DNA from: an uncultured Clostridia bacterium | GTDB taxonomy: Bacteria; Bacillota; Clostridia; Oscillospirales; CAG-382 | Length of the DNA stretch: 23,000 nt | Reading direction: 5' to 3' | Assembly (NCBI GenBank): GCA_947305675.1 | Contig: CAMZED010000012.1 | Span: 1 to 23,000 of the forward strand | Part shown: positions 1 through 7,084 of the stretch, one piece after another | How positions within the stretch are numbered: the stretch's first letter is position 1 | How the letters are laid out: each line of letters opens with the position of its first letter | Made by a program: the position numbers and the translations under genes | Notes under the pieces: generated by a model | The model's input: the letters and a program-made list of their open reading frames with translations, nothing else | Told to the model about the DNA's origin: nothing | Database searches by the model: none

Positions 1-150
1 AATCGGGCCAACGCCGTCATCCGCGGGAAATTAAGTGAAAAGAGCGCCGTTACCGATGAATCTACGCCGATCGAATATGGCGAGGAAATAACCGTGATCG
101 GCATTTCCGGCGAAGATACGCTTATAGTCAGAAGGAAAAACAGGATCTGA
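1..150 (+). CDS. NfeD-like protein, C-terminal fragment (partial)
   Basis: The frame is open from base 1 to a TGA at 148-150 and gives the last 49 residues of a protein that begins outside the window. The tail contains a segment with the pattern I-x2-G-x2-I-x-V-x(3)-G-x2-L-x-V followed by Arg/Lys, which fits the small OB-fold that closes NfeD-family proteins. NfeD-like proteins are membrane partners of SPFH/flotillin proteins and are usually encoded beside them. Two SPFH genes follow here on the same strand, which is the main support. The fragment is too short to show transmembrane segments or a protease domain, so whether it is the short or long NfeD form is unknown. The next gene starts about 35 bases later with its own Shine-Dalgarno sequence, consistent with one operon. 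Confidence 0.6.
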   Translation, partial: NRANAVIRGKLSEKSAVTDESTPIEYGEEITVIGISGEDTLIVRRKNRI

Positions 151-188
151 TACTAATAAAAATCCAAGAAAAAAGGAGAGTGATGGCA

Positions 189-710
189 ATGACCTTTATT
201 CAGTCTGTAAAGACAGTGTTCAAGAAATACGCGGTATTTTACGGACGTGCAAGGCGCAGCGAGTTCTGGTGGTTTTATCTTCTTTACAGTATAATAGCCT
301 ATACCGCGTACGGATTGATAACGGCGTACATATACACAGGCACCAGCGGCTTTATCATTACAGTAATTTTGCTTATTCTGATTTTACTCGGGATCGCAAT
401 GCCTTATTACGCGGTTGCGGCCAGGCGACTTCACGATACCGGGCATTCGGGTTGAGTCCTTCTTGCTCCTACATTGTTTAAAAACGTGGCGAGATTACTG
501 CCGATCCCGGAGGTCTTCATATATTTGATAGGATTAATTTTAGACATAATTCTTATTGTATATTTTGCTAAGGACAGCCAGCCGGGTAAGAACAAATACG
601 GTAAGAATCCTAAGGAACCCGAATCGATCGATATCGAGAATGTTGATTTCAGCGATGGCAAAGCTCAGAAAAAGATCGGAAATATTTGGGAACAGAAATA
701 CGGTAATTAA
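189..710 (+). pseudogene. DUF805 membrane protein interrupted by an in-frame TGA
   Basis: This is a DUF805 (YhaH-type) integral membrane protein of unknown biochemical function. The N-terminal part has the family signature GRARRSEFWWF (about residues 19-29) followed by two hydrophobic segments, then ARRLHDTGHSG. The family continues with a conserved Trp at this point, but the codon here is TGA (453-455, codon 89). The same frame then continues without any frameshift to a TAA at 708-710. It encodes another hydrophobic segment and the typical family ending FAKDSQPGKNKYGKNPK plus an acidic tail. The gene is therefore one complete DUF805 frame of 173 codons with a single nonsense codon. I chose ATG 189 (MTFIQS...) because family members start this way and AGGAG at 174-178 lies 10 nt upstream; GTG 180 and ATG 183 are also in frame. 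If the TGA terminates, only an 88-residue half protein is made. Confidence 0.8.
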
Positions 711-737
711 TTAAATATATAAAAGGAGGACACAACA

Positions 738-1781
738 ATGTTTGAACTCATTTTCGGAATCATAGCGCTCGTCGCGGCGGCAGCGGGATTCATAGCGCTC
801 CGCAAAATCAAAAAAGAAGTGCGCGAGAAAGATTCTTCCGGCAACCGCGTCACCTATACGACCACGCCCGGCAAGAAATTCGCTTTCCCCGTGCTGATAT
901 TGGGAATAATCATCGCCGTGGTATGTATTGCGGCGAGCTGCACTGTCTCGATCGAGACGGGACACACCGGCATCGTTACCACATTCGGCAGAGTGGAAGA
1001 TTACACACTCGATTCCGGCTTCCACGTAAAAGCACCCTGGCACGAGATCGTGCAGATGGATAACCGCGTTCAGAAAGCGACCGTCAACCTGGGATGCTTC
1101 TCTTCCGACATCCAGGAAGTAAAAACGATCTATACCGTAAACTATCAGATAAACAAATCCAATGCGCAGGAACTCTACCGCACCGTCGGAGTCAACTATT
1201 ATTCCACGGTAGTCGAACCGAACATTCAACAGTCGGTCAAAAACATAATGGCGCATTACACCGCCGAAAGCCTTGTCGGCGCGCGTGACAAACTTGCCGG
1301 AGAGATCGAGGAAAACCTTGCGAACGACCTTTCGAGATATAATATCGAACTGGTCTCCTCGGCGATAGAGGATATGGACTTCACCGATGAATTCACCAAT
1401 GCGGTCGAAGCAAAACAGGTCGCCGTTCAGAACAAACTCCGCGCTCAGACCGAGCAGGAACAAAAAACAATGGAGACTCAGCAAGCCAAAGACCGCGCTC
1501 TTATCGACGCCGAGGCGGCAGCCGAAGTCGCTAAGATCGCCGCGCAAGCCGATCTTGAAGTTACAAAGATCCAGGCGGACGCCGCGGAATATGCAGGACA
1601 GAAAGAGGCGGCGAAGAACAAAGCCATATCCGAATGGCTCACCCCGGAACTCATCAACTACTATTACATCCAGCAATGGAACGGCAAACTCCCCGAGACA
1701 TATATGGGTTCGGACAACGTTAGCACGATCGTAGGCATCAACGGAGCAAACGGTTCGGAATCGCATTCCGCCGACGAATAA
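738..1781 (+). CDS. SPFH/prohibitin-family membrane protein
   Basis: This 347-residue protein belongs to the SPFH superfamily, whose members oligomerise on membranes and organise microdomains or regulate proteases. A hydrophobic segment lies near residues 3-22, then a basic and polar linker, then a second membrane span at about 49-68. The SPFH domain follows, beginning around residue 73 with the typical G-HTGIVTTFGRV-x-GFHVKAPW pattern, and then a long Ala/Glu/Lys/Gln-rich helical region (about 220-300) that should form a coiled coil. The end includes the WNGKLP motif common in prohibitin-like proteins. A strong Shine-Dalgarno AAAAGGAGG (721-729) precedes the ATG. It sits 27 bases after the interrupted DUF805 gene and 35 bases before the flotillin gene, so the three are probably co-transcribed. 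Its exact partner or substrate cannot be read from the sequence. Confidence 0.85.
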   Translation: MFELIFGIIALVAAAAGFIALRKIKKEVREKDSSGNRVTYTTTPGKKFAFPVLILGIIIAVVCIAASCTVSIETGHTGIVTTFGRVEDYTLDSGFHVKAPWHEIVQMDNRVQKATVNLGCFSSDIQEVKTIYTVNYQINKSNAQELYRTVGVNYYSTVVEPNIQQSVKNIMAHYTAESLVGARDKLAGEIEENLANDLSRYNIELVSSAIEDMDFTDEFTNAVEAKQVAVQNKLRAQTEQEQKTMETQQAKDRALIDAEAAAEVAKIAAQADLEVTKIQADAAEYAGQKEAAKNKAISEWLTPELINYYYIQQWNGKLPETYMGSDNVSTIVGINGANGSESHSADE

Positions 1782-1816
1782 ACGCTTATAAAAATACAAC
1801 ATAAAGGAGAATTGCA

Positions 1817-3238
1817 ATGGAAACCAACACCATCATCCTGCTCGCGGTGGTCGGGCTTGTGATCTTCTCGATCATCCTCTGGGCTTTTTCGAGGTTCAAA
1901 AAATGCCCTTCCGACAAGATCATGGTCATTTACGGTAAAGTAGGGAAAAACAAAGAGGGCGGCGCAAGGAGCGCGCAATGTATCCACGGCGGCGCAAAAT
2001 TCATCTATCCCGTCATTCAGGCTTATGAATTCCTCGACCTGACCCCCATATCGATACCGGTCGACCTTAAAAACGCGCTTTCGAAGCAGAACATCCGTAT
2101 CGACGTCCCCTCCAGGTTCACCGTCGGTATCTCGACCGAACCGGGCGTAATGCAGAACGCCGCGGAGCGTTTGCTTGGGCTTCAGCTCGCCGAGATCCAG
2201 GAACTCGCCCGTGATATAATCTTCGGTCAGCTGCGTCTTATCATCGCAACGATGGATATCGAAGAGATCAACACCGACCGCGATAAATTCCTCGAAGCGG
2301 TCAGCCGCAACGTCGAGGTTGAACTGAAAAGGATCGGCCTTCGTCTTATAAACGTTAACGTCACCGATATCAGCGACGAGAGCGGATATATCGCTGCGCT
2401 CGGTAAAGAAGCCGCCGCAAAAGCGATAAACGACGCAAAAAAGAGCGTTGCCGAAAAAGAACGCGACGGTTCTATCGGCGAAGCGAACGCAAAAATGGAC
2501 GAACGCGTCAACGTATCGAAAGCCGACGCCGAAGCGATCCAGGGCGAAAACATCGCCAAGACCGAGATCGCAATGTCCAATGCGACCCTGCGCGAGAAAC
2601 AGGCGGAAGCGCTTCGCATAGCGACCGCCGCCGAAAAGATCCAGGCGGCAAAGGCTTTGGAAGAATCCTACGCCGCGGAACAGCAGGCGGAACTTGCGCG
2701 TTCCGCGCGTGAAAAAGCCACTCTGGAAGCCGACGTCATCGTTCAGACCGAAATCCAGAAACGCCAGATCGAACTGCAGGCGGAAGCCGACGCGGAACAG
2801 ATCCGCCGCAAGGCAAAAGGCGAAGCCGACGCGATTTATGCAAAGATGGAAGCCGAGGCAAGAGGTATGGAAGAAATACTTCGCAAACAGGCAGCCGGCT
2901 TTGCCGAGATTGTAAAATCCGCCAACGGCGACGCAAACGCCGCGCTCAAACTCCTTATCGCCGACAAATTAGAGGACCTTATGAAGATCCAGGTCGAGGC
3001 GATAAAGAATATCAAGATCGACAAAGTCACCGTTTGGGACAACGGTCAGGGCACGAACGGCAAAACTTCCACCGCAAACTTCCTTTCCGGTATGATGAAG
3101 AGCGTTCCGCCGCTTGAAGAAGTGTTCGCAATGAGCGGGCTGGCGCTCCCCGAATTCCTCGGAAAGAAGAAAGAAGAAGCCGAACCTGTCCCGGGCGCCG
3201 TTTCCGAACCGATTTCTGAAGAACCCGTAAACGCATAA
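1817..3238 (+). CDS. floT: Flotillin-like SPFH protein
   Basis: This 473-residue protein matches bacterial flotillin (FloT/YuaG), a scaffold of functional membrane microdomains that influences membrane fluidity, signalling and secretion. One membrane anchor lies at about residues 5-25. The SPFH domain follows (about 30-190), including the region ending in ALGKEAAAKAINDAKK. A long Ala/Glu-rich heptad region with many EA and AE repeats runs to about 365. The C-terminal part carries KVTVWDNGQG, a stretch seen in flotillins, and ends in a charged, proline-containing tail. The length is close to the usual size for the family. GGAG lies just upstream of the ATG. NfeD-like and prohibitin-like genes upstream agree with the known flotillin/NfeD association. 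The cluster therefore encodes two different SPFH scaffolds side by side. A strong terminator follows directly. The symbol reflects family membership, not demonstrated orthology. Confidence 0.88.
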   Translation: METNTIILLAVVGLVIFSIILWAFSRFKKCPSDKIMVIYGKVGKNKEGGARSAQCIHGGAKFIYPVIQAYEFLDLTPISIPVDLKNALSKQNIRIDVPSRFTVGISTEPGVMQNAAERLLGLQLAEIQELARDIIFGQLRLIIATMDIEEINTDRDKFLEAVSRNVEVELKRIGLRLINVNVTDISDESGYIAALGKEAAAKAINDAKKSVAEKERDGSIGEANAKMDERVNVSKADAEAIQGENIAKTEIAMSNATLREKQAEALRIATAAEKIQAAKALEESYAAEQQAELARSAREKATLEADVIVQTEIQKRQIELQAEADAEQIRRKAKGEADAIYAKMEAEARGMEEILRKQAAGFAEIVKSANGDANAALKLLIADKLEDLMKIQVEAIKNIKIDKVTVWDNGQGTNGKTSTANFLSGMMKSVPPLEEVFAMSGLALPEFLGKKKEEAEPVPGAVSEPISEEPVNA

Positions 3239-3253
3239 TCACCAAAAACCGAT

Positions 3254-3293
3254 CCGCGCCTGCCGCGGGATCAAAACGGCAGGCGCGGTTTTT
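3254..3293 (+). terminator. Rho-independent terminator after the flotillin gene
   Basis: A perfect 12-bp GC-rich stem (CCGCGCCTGCCG at 3254-3265, CGGCAGGCGCGG at 3277-3288) with an 11-nt loop is followed by a run of five T. It begins 15 bases after the flotillin stop codon and ends about 15 bases before the start of the next gene on the same strand. Confidence 0.92.
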
Positions 3294-3308
3294 GTATGGA
3301 GGGAAAAT

Positions 3309-3929
3309 ATGCTGCTTATTTTTATCGGAGTCGTGTTTGCTCTTATCGACGTGAATATTTTTTTCGGAATACATATTTTCGACGTTCTTCCCGATTTTAT
3401 CGGATACGTTTTAATTGCCTTCGGGGCGTTCCGGGTCCATAGGCTCGGCAAAAAGTTCAAAAGCCTGCTGCTTCCGTCGGCGGTGATGGTTTTTATTTCG
3501 ATTGCCGAATATATCCTTAACGCCATAGGAATCCTCCGGGCGCTTTGGGGATTCCCGACCGTGCTGTTTGCGATCGTCGGAAACGTGATCCCGGCGGTGA
3601 TTATCTTTTTCATTATCGAGGGGCTCAGGAATATCGAATCCGAGCGGGGAATCGATCTTAAAACGGGCAGGCTTTACAGGATCTTTCCCCTGTGGGCGAT
3701 CTTCACCGCGATATACGTTGTGTTCGGGCTTTCGGCTTCCGAAACCGTCCAAACCGCGTCGGGCGAGATATCTTCAGCGGCTTACTGGCTTATGCTCGCC
3801 GGAGCGGCGGCGCTCGTCGCTTGTATGTTCGTTTCGGTAAAAAGATTCTACGCGACTGAGCAAACCGGATCAGTTACCGATCCCGCCGAATCCGGGCAGT
3901 CGCCGAAAAAACGTCCCTGGGAAGAATAA
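3309..3929 (+). CDS. Uncharacterised polytopic membrane protein with LPDFIGY motif
   Basis: I do not recognise a named family. The 206-residue protein has about five hydrophobic segments (roughly residues 1-20, 28-42, 55-75, 80-105, then 125-142 and 158-175). The first pair brackets the stretch DVLPDFIGYVLIAFG. Similar 'lPDFiGY' stretches occur in small hypothetical membrane proteins of Clostridia, to my recollection. The C-terminus is hydrophilic and Pro/Glu/Lys-rich and should lie in the cytoplasm. No catalytic motif is visible. A good Shine-Dalgarno GGAGG sits 6-8 nt before ATG 3309. The gene begins only about 15 bases after the U-tract of the upstream terminator, so it needs either readthrough or a promoter inside the flotillin gene. 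The next gene follows after 27 bases, which suggests the two are co-transcribed. The function is unknown. Confidence 0.75.
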   Translation: MLLIFIGVVFALIDVNIFFGIHIFDVLPDFIGYVLIAFGAFRVHRLGKKFKSLLLPSAVMVFISIAEYILNAIGILRALWGFPTVLFAIVGNVIPAVIIFFIIEGLRNIESERGIDLKTGRLYRIFPLWAIFTAIYVVFGLSASETVQTASGEISSAAYWLMLAGAAALVACMFVSVKRFYATEQTGSVTDPAESGQSPKKRPWEE

Positions 3930-3956
3930 CCGTTAATTAAAAGGAGGTCCGAGCAG

Positions 3957-4673
3957 ATGCGAAAAACCGAATTCGATCCCTACGAAGTCATAAAAAAACG
4001 TCTTGCGCCCGGCGAAACGCTTTTGTTTATCGACAAATGTAAGAATCAAATAGTCTCCGATGTCCTGGTCATTGCGATCATTCTGGCGGTCTGCGCGGGT
4101 TTTATCCGCTTATGTTTGATGATTTCCGTCACGGCGATCTCGGTTTTCCTTGCGGCTGTGCTGATCGCATCGTGGTTGATTGCGCTGATATCCAACGGCA
4201 TCATTAACAGCGTTTTTATTGATTTATTTACCCACACGCTGGTGTTTACCGACGAGGCGATCTACGATATAATCGGCAAAAAACCGATCGCGGTGCAGTA
4301 TTGCTATTACAGCGAACTGGCAGTTTTAAACTTTAACGACAAACGTTTCGCGGCGATCACCGAGCCGGGCGATTACAACGGAAGGTCGCGCAGAAAGCAT
4401 AAATTCCGCCGCGAATTTACAAAAGCGATCAAAAATCGTCTGTTCAAACGTGAATGCGAGGTGTTCTTTTCGCCGATGGTGTTCATTCCGGTCCGAGCCC
4501 GCAATGGAAGGATCATCGCTCAGGATATCGTTTACAAAACCTATCGCATTTCGGAACTGCGCGAAACGCTTTCCCGTTTTAAAGACGATGCTATAAAATC
4601 CGGCGGCACGTTCCCGCCCTTAAATTATTATCAGAGCGGATCGGGCAGGTTCAAAAAATGGCTCAATGAATAA
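3957..4673 (+). CDS. Uncharacterised membrane protein, two spans plus cytoplasmic domain (possibly PH-like)
   Basis: This 238-residue protein has no family I can name with certainty. A short N-terminal part (RLAPGETLLF...) is followed by two close membrane spans at about residues 36-57 and 60-85. A soluble, strongly basic domain with predicted beta-strands runs from about 95 to 200 (for example HTLVFTDEAIYDIIGKK). The order 'LxPGE - two TM - strand-rich domain beginning with T-x-L-V-x-T' resembles bacterial PH-like membrane proteins, but this is inference from layout only. The region around residues 143-165 is rich in Arg and Lys and may contact lipid headgroups or nucleic acid. Shine-Dalgarno AAAAGGAGG (3940-3948) precedes the ATG with good spacing. 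It sits between another orphan membrane protein and a lipoprotein gene, with short gaps on both sides. Confidence 0.72.
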   Translation: MRKTEFDPYEVIKKRLAPGETLLFIDKCKNQIVSDVLVIAIILAVCAGFIRLCLMISVTAISVFLAAVLIASWLIALISNGIINSVFIDLFTHTLVFTDEAIYDIIGKKPIAVQYCYYSELAVLNFNDKRFAAITEPGDYNGRSRRKHKFRREFTKAIKNRLFKRECEVFFSPMVFIPVRARNGRIIAQDIVYKTYRISELRETLSRFKDDAIKSGGTFPPLNYYQSGSGRFKKWLNE

Positions 4674-4688
4674 AGGGAGATTTTTAAT

Positions 4689-5699
4689 ATGAAAAAAGTT
4701 TTGGCGTTATTGTTTGCGATCGTGCTTCTGCTCGCCTCCTGCCGGGCAAACAATACCGCGGAGGACGGCGCGTCCGATGCCGAAAGCGATTACGTGATTG
4801 CCGCCATAACGGTGGCGACTCCCGAAATGCTTGACAGAGGTTCTTATGATTCACGCATAGAATACGGCTACGATTCGCAAAAACGCGTCGTTTCGGAAAA
4901 GGTATATTACAACAAGGCCCTACATTCCGAATGCAATATTGTTTACGAAGGAGAACTGCCCGTTTCAAAGCACGACGTAACCGTCAACGGCTCCGGCGGA
5001 GAATCTTACACGGTTTATTCCTATTCCGGGACAAAACTGATAAAAGAGACGACCACTTATTCAATCGCCGACAAATCGAACGGCGCGGCAAATATTACAG
5101 TCAATAAAGATTATTCGTACGATTCCGAGGGAAGGATCGTAAAAACCGTCGAAAGCAATCCCACCGATCTCGACAACCGCGCGGTGAAAGAGGATTCATA
5201 GAACGAGGACGGCACCTAGTCCGTAAAAACCGCTTTGTTCGTCGACGGAGCGGAGAATTATTCCGATCTGGAAGTATATCAGCGCAGCGAAAACGTTACC
5301 GACGCCGAGCGGTTCAAGGGTTTGAACGTCAACAAACTGACGGATTTCGACAGGTTGATACAGAGCGGCTCCAAAAACGCCGTGAACTATAAATACGGCT
5401 ATGACGAACACGGCAGCCGCAACCGCATAATATGGCTCGACGCAAACGGAAGCACGCTTACCGAATACGAGATCGCCAACACTTATGACGAACACGGAAA
5501 TCTTGTGCGCGCGCTTTATACATTAATTAAATCGTCAACGCCCGAAAATATCGGCACCACAAAAGAGGATATTTATGAATATTCCTATGACGAGCACGGA
5601 AATATGCTCTCGAAACACACTTTAAGCGGCTATATCGGATATCAGCAGTATGAGTTTTTCGAATATATCGATTTGAACGAAAAAACCGCTGACAAATAA
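4689..5699 (+). pseudogene. YD-repeat lipoprotein interrupted by two in-frame TAG codons
   Basis: The frame starts with a lipoprotein signal peptide: Lys-Lys, a hydrophobic core and the lipobox LLAS-C with Cys18 as the predicted lipidated residue. Mature sequence contains repeated tyrosine-aspartate units of the RHS/YD type: YGYDSQKR, YSYDSEGRI, then YGYDEHGSRN, TYDEHGNLV and YSYDEHGNML. It is probably an exported, surface-anchored protein; no toxin domain is seen. Two TAG codons interrupt the frame at 5199-5201 and 5217-5219, six codons apart. Beyond them the same frame continues to a TAA at 5697-5699 with no frameshift and with the YD units intact, so the gene spans 336 codons. If translation stops at the first TAG, a 170-residue half protein results. 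AAAGGGAG (about 4673-4680) precedes ATG 4689, which follows the previous gene by 15 bases. Confidence 0.72.
5400..5599 (+). repeat. Three YDEHG coding repeats in the lipoprotein gene
   Basis: The 14-mer TATGACGAACACGG occurs at 5400-5413 and 5484-5497, and as TATGACGAGCACGG at 5586-5599. Each encodes YDEHG in the same frame. The spacing is 84 and 102 bases (28 and 34 residues), so these are units of a degenerate protein repeat rather than a mobile or regulatory repeat. Confidence 0.75.
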
Positions 5700-5720
5700 A
5701 AACTCATAAATACAAACCGG

Positions 5721-5766
5721 CTTTTCGCCGTGAATCGAACAGCGACTTACGTCACACGCGGAAAAG
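5721..5766. terminator. Possible weak hairpin between convergent genes
   Basis: CTTTTCGCCGTG (5721-5732) can pair with CACGCGGAAAAG (5755-5766) with a 2-bp internal mismatch and a loop of about 22 nt. It lies between two convergent genes, where a shared terminator is expected. Neither strand has a clear T-run, so the call is tentative. Confidence 0.3.
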
Positions 5767-5772
5767 ATTCAA

Positions 5773-6888
5773 TCACACAGCTTCGTTATCGCGCCGCGCC
5801 GGTCTCCCGGCGCTGTTTTTTCTTGTCTCCGCCCACTGCCAAACGATCATCGCGCCGAGCGGGAAGAGCAGAAGCCCGGCGACGCCGAGCAGTTTGAATC
5901 CTATAAACATTGCGGCGAGCGTAGCCGGCGGCGGAAGTCCGATAAATTTGCCCACGATCTTCGGCTCGATCACCTGCCGTGAAACGGTTATGACCCCATA
6001 GGTCACCAAAAGCGCTATACCGATCGATGTTTCGCCGGATATCAGTTCCACCGCCGCCCAAGGCAAAAGCACCGTCCCGGTGCCCAGAACCGGCAATATA
6101 TCCACTATCGAGGTACCGAGCGCGATCACAAAGGCGTATCTTAATCCCATAAGCCAAAAGGCGATAAGAAGCTGGGCGAAAGTTATAAAAAATATTATCC
6201 CGTAGGCGCGGATATATTTAAGAGCGGTGTCGCAGACCGTCTCTTTTATGGTTTTAAGCTTCGGACGGACCGATTCGGGGAACAGACCGAGAAAAAAGCA
6301 GTTTATCCTCACGCGGTCCACCGCGAAATAATAGGTCGACGCCAGCGTCACCGCAAAGGTAAAGATCGCGTCGGGCAGAAAAGTAAGCGCTCCGCCGGCA
6401 ATGTTCATTATGCCGCCCGCGATCGAATTCGCCGAAGACATAAGGGCGGATATAAGTTTTTCGTCTATCTCGGGGCGGATCTCCCAAAGTTTTTCGTGCA
6501 GATCGACAAAAGGGAAGAAAGAACAGATCTTGTCTATAACGGTTGCGGCGTATTCGTCGTCGTTGCGTATAAGTTCCAAAGTCTCGCCCGCCCAATCGGC
6601 AATGCCGGATATTTCGCGCGCAAGCTCGCGCCCGGCGGCGAACAAAAGCATGATCACCGATCCGGCGGCGATAAAGATCATCAGTATCACAACGCATTTT
6701 TTCGGGAATCTTTTGTGATTGTCGCCGTAGCGTATTATCGGCTTGAAGCATTCAGCCACCGCGTAGGCGATCAAAAACGGCAGAATTATTCCCCACAGAT
6801 AATTGAATAGGAGATAAGCCGCCGCGACCGCCGCGGCGGCGTAAAGGATCATTATAGCAAAGCGCCTGTGTTTTTCTTCGGAAACCAA
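5773..6888 (-). CDS. ytvI: AI-2E family / YtvI-like permease
   Basis: This 371-residue polytopic protein belongs to the AI-2E transporter (PerM) superfamily. The C-terminal half shows the family core: DILPVLGTGTVLLPW (about residues 265-279), then a span, then EPKIVGKFIGLPPPATLAAMF (about 308-328), and a last span. The N-terminus has two close hydrophobic segments, as usual. The DILPVLGTG form matches the sporulation membrane protein YtvI of Bacilli and Clostridia, so that symbol is offered with moderate confidence; the transported substrate is unknown. The predicted start is TTG 6886-6888: an AGGTGA Shine-Dalgarno lies 8 nt upstream, an in-frame TGA closes the frame four codons upstream, and the nearby ATG (6896-6898) is out of frame. 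The gene is convergent with the lipoprotein gene and divergent from the two-component system. Confidence 0.85.
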   Translation of the reverse strand: MVSEEKHRRFAIMILYAAAAVAAAYLLFNYLWGIILPFLIAYAVAECFKPIIRYGDNHKRFPKKCVVILMIFIAAGSVIMLLFAAGRELAREISGIADWAGETLELIRNDDEYAATVIDKICSFFPFVDLHEKLWEIRPEIDEKLISALMSSANSIAGGIMNIAGGALTFLPDAIFTFAVTLASTYYFAVDRVRINCFFLGLFPESVRPKLKTIKETVCDTALKYIRAYGIIFFITFAQLLIAFWLMGLRYAFVIALGTSIVDILPVLGTGTVLLPWAAVELISGETSIGIALLVTYGVITVSRQVIEPKIVGKFIGLPPPATLAAMFIGFKLLGVAGLLLFPLGAMIVWQWAETRKNSAGRPARRDNEAV

Positions 6889-6923
6889 AAGAATTCATCA
6901 CCTTTTTATGATTATACGCCGAT

Positions 6924-6956
6924 AAACCGCGCGGAATACTCTTTCGCGCGGTTTTT
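6924..6956 (+). terminator. Terminator-like hairpin in a divergent intergenic region
   Basis: CCGCGCG (6927-6933) pairs with CGCGCGG (6945-6951), with an 11-nt loop and a run of six T directly after. An A-run precedes the left arm. It looks like a strong plus-strand intrinsic terminator, yet the genes on either side point away from it. It may block antisense transcription, or act in the leader of the minus-strand permease. Confidence 0.55.
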
Positions 6957-6979
6957 TACGCCCGAAACCGAAAAAACTG

Positions 6980-7008
6980 TTTACTTTTCGGCGGCGGAAA
7001 TGTAAAAT
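6980..7008 (+). promoter_or_regulatory. Candidate sigma-A promoter for the two-component system
   Basis: TTTACT (6980-6985) and TAAAAT (7003-7008) are separated by 17 bases, upstream of the response regulator start at 7085. This gives a leader of about 70 nt that contains the operator-like repeats described separately. Confidence 0.45.
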
Positions 7009-7027
7009 GAAGTCGGACCGGCGACGG

Positions 7028-7060
7028 TTTTAAGAACTTTTTAAGTAAATGCGGTATTAT
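7028..7060 (+). promoter_or_regulatory. Direct-repeat operator overlapping a second promoter, probable OmpR-type box
   Basis: TTTTAAG occurs at 7028-7034 and 7039-7045, spaced 11 bp (about one helical turn) start to start. This is the usual geometry of binding sites for OmpR/PhoP-family regulators. TATTAT (7055-7060) could be the -10 element of a promoter whose -35 region is covered by the repeats, as in class II activation. The downstream gene encodes such a regulator, so autoregulation is likely. Confidence 0.5.
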
Positions 7061-7084
7061 GGGTTATAAAAGGAGTGGACGTTT

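Noticed and set aside
453..500. Selenocysteine at the DUF805 TGA
   Set aside because: The family has Trp here, not Cys, and I see no convincing SECIS-like hairpin immediately after the TGA.
711..1817. A 368-codon open frame on the minus strand opposite the prohibitin-like gene
   Set aside because: It mirrors the SPFH gene and has odd Cys/Arg/Phe-rich composition. No ribosome binding site or family motif is seen.
3409..3760. Minus-strand frames opposite the 3309-3929 membrane protein gene
   Set aside because: They are Lys/Arg/Pro-rich mirror frames without ribosome binding sites; the plus-strand frame has clear membrane spans and a good Shine-Dalgarno.
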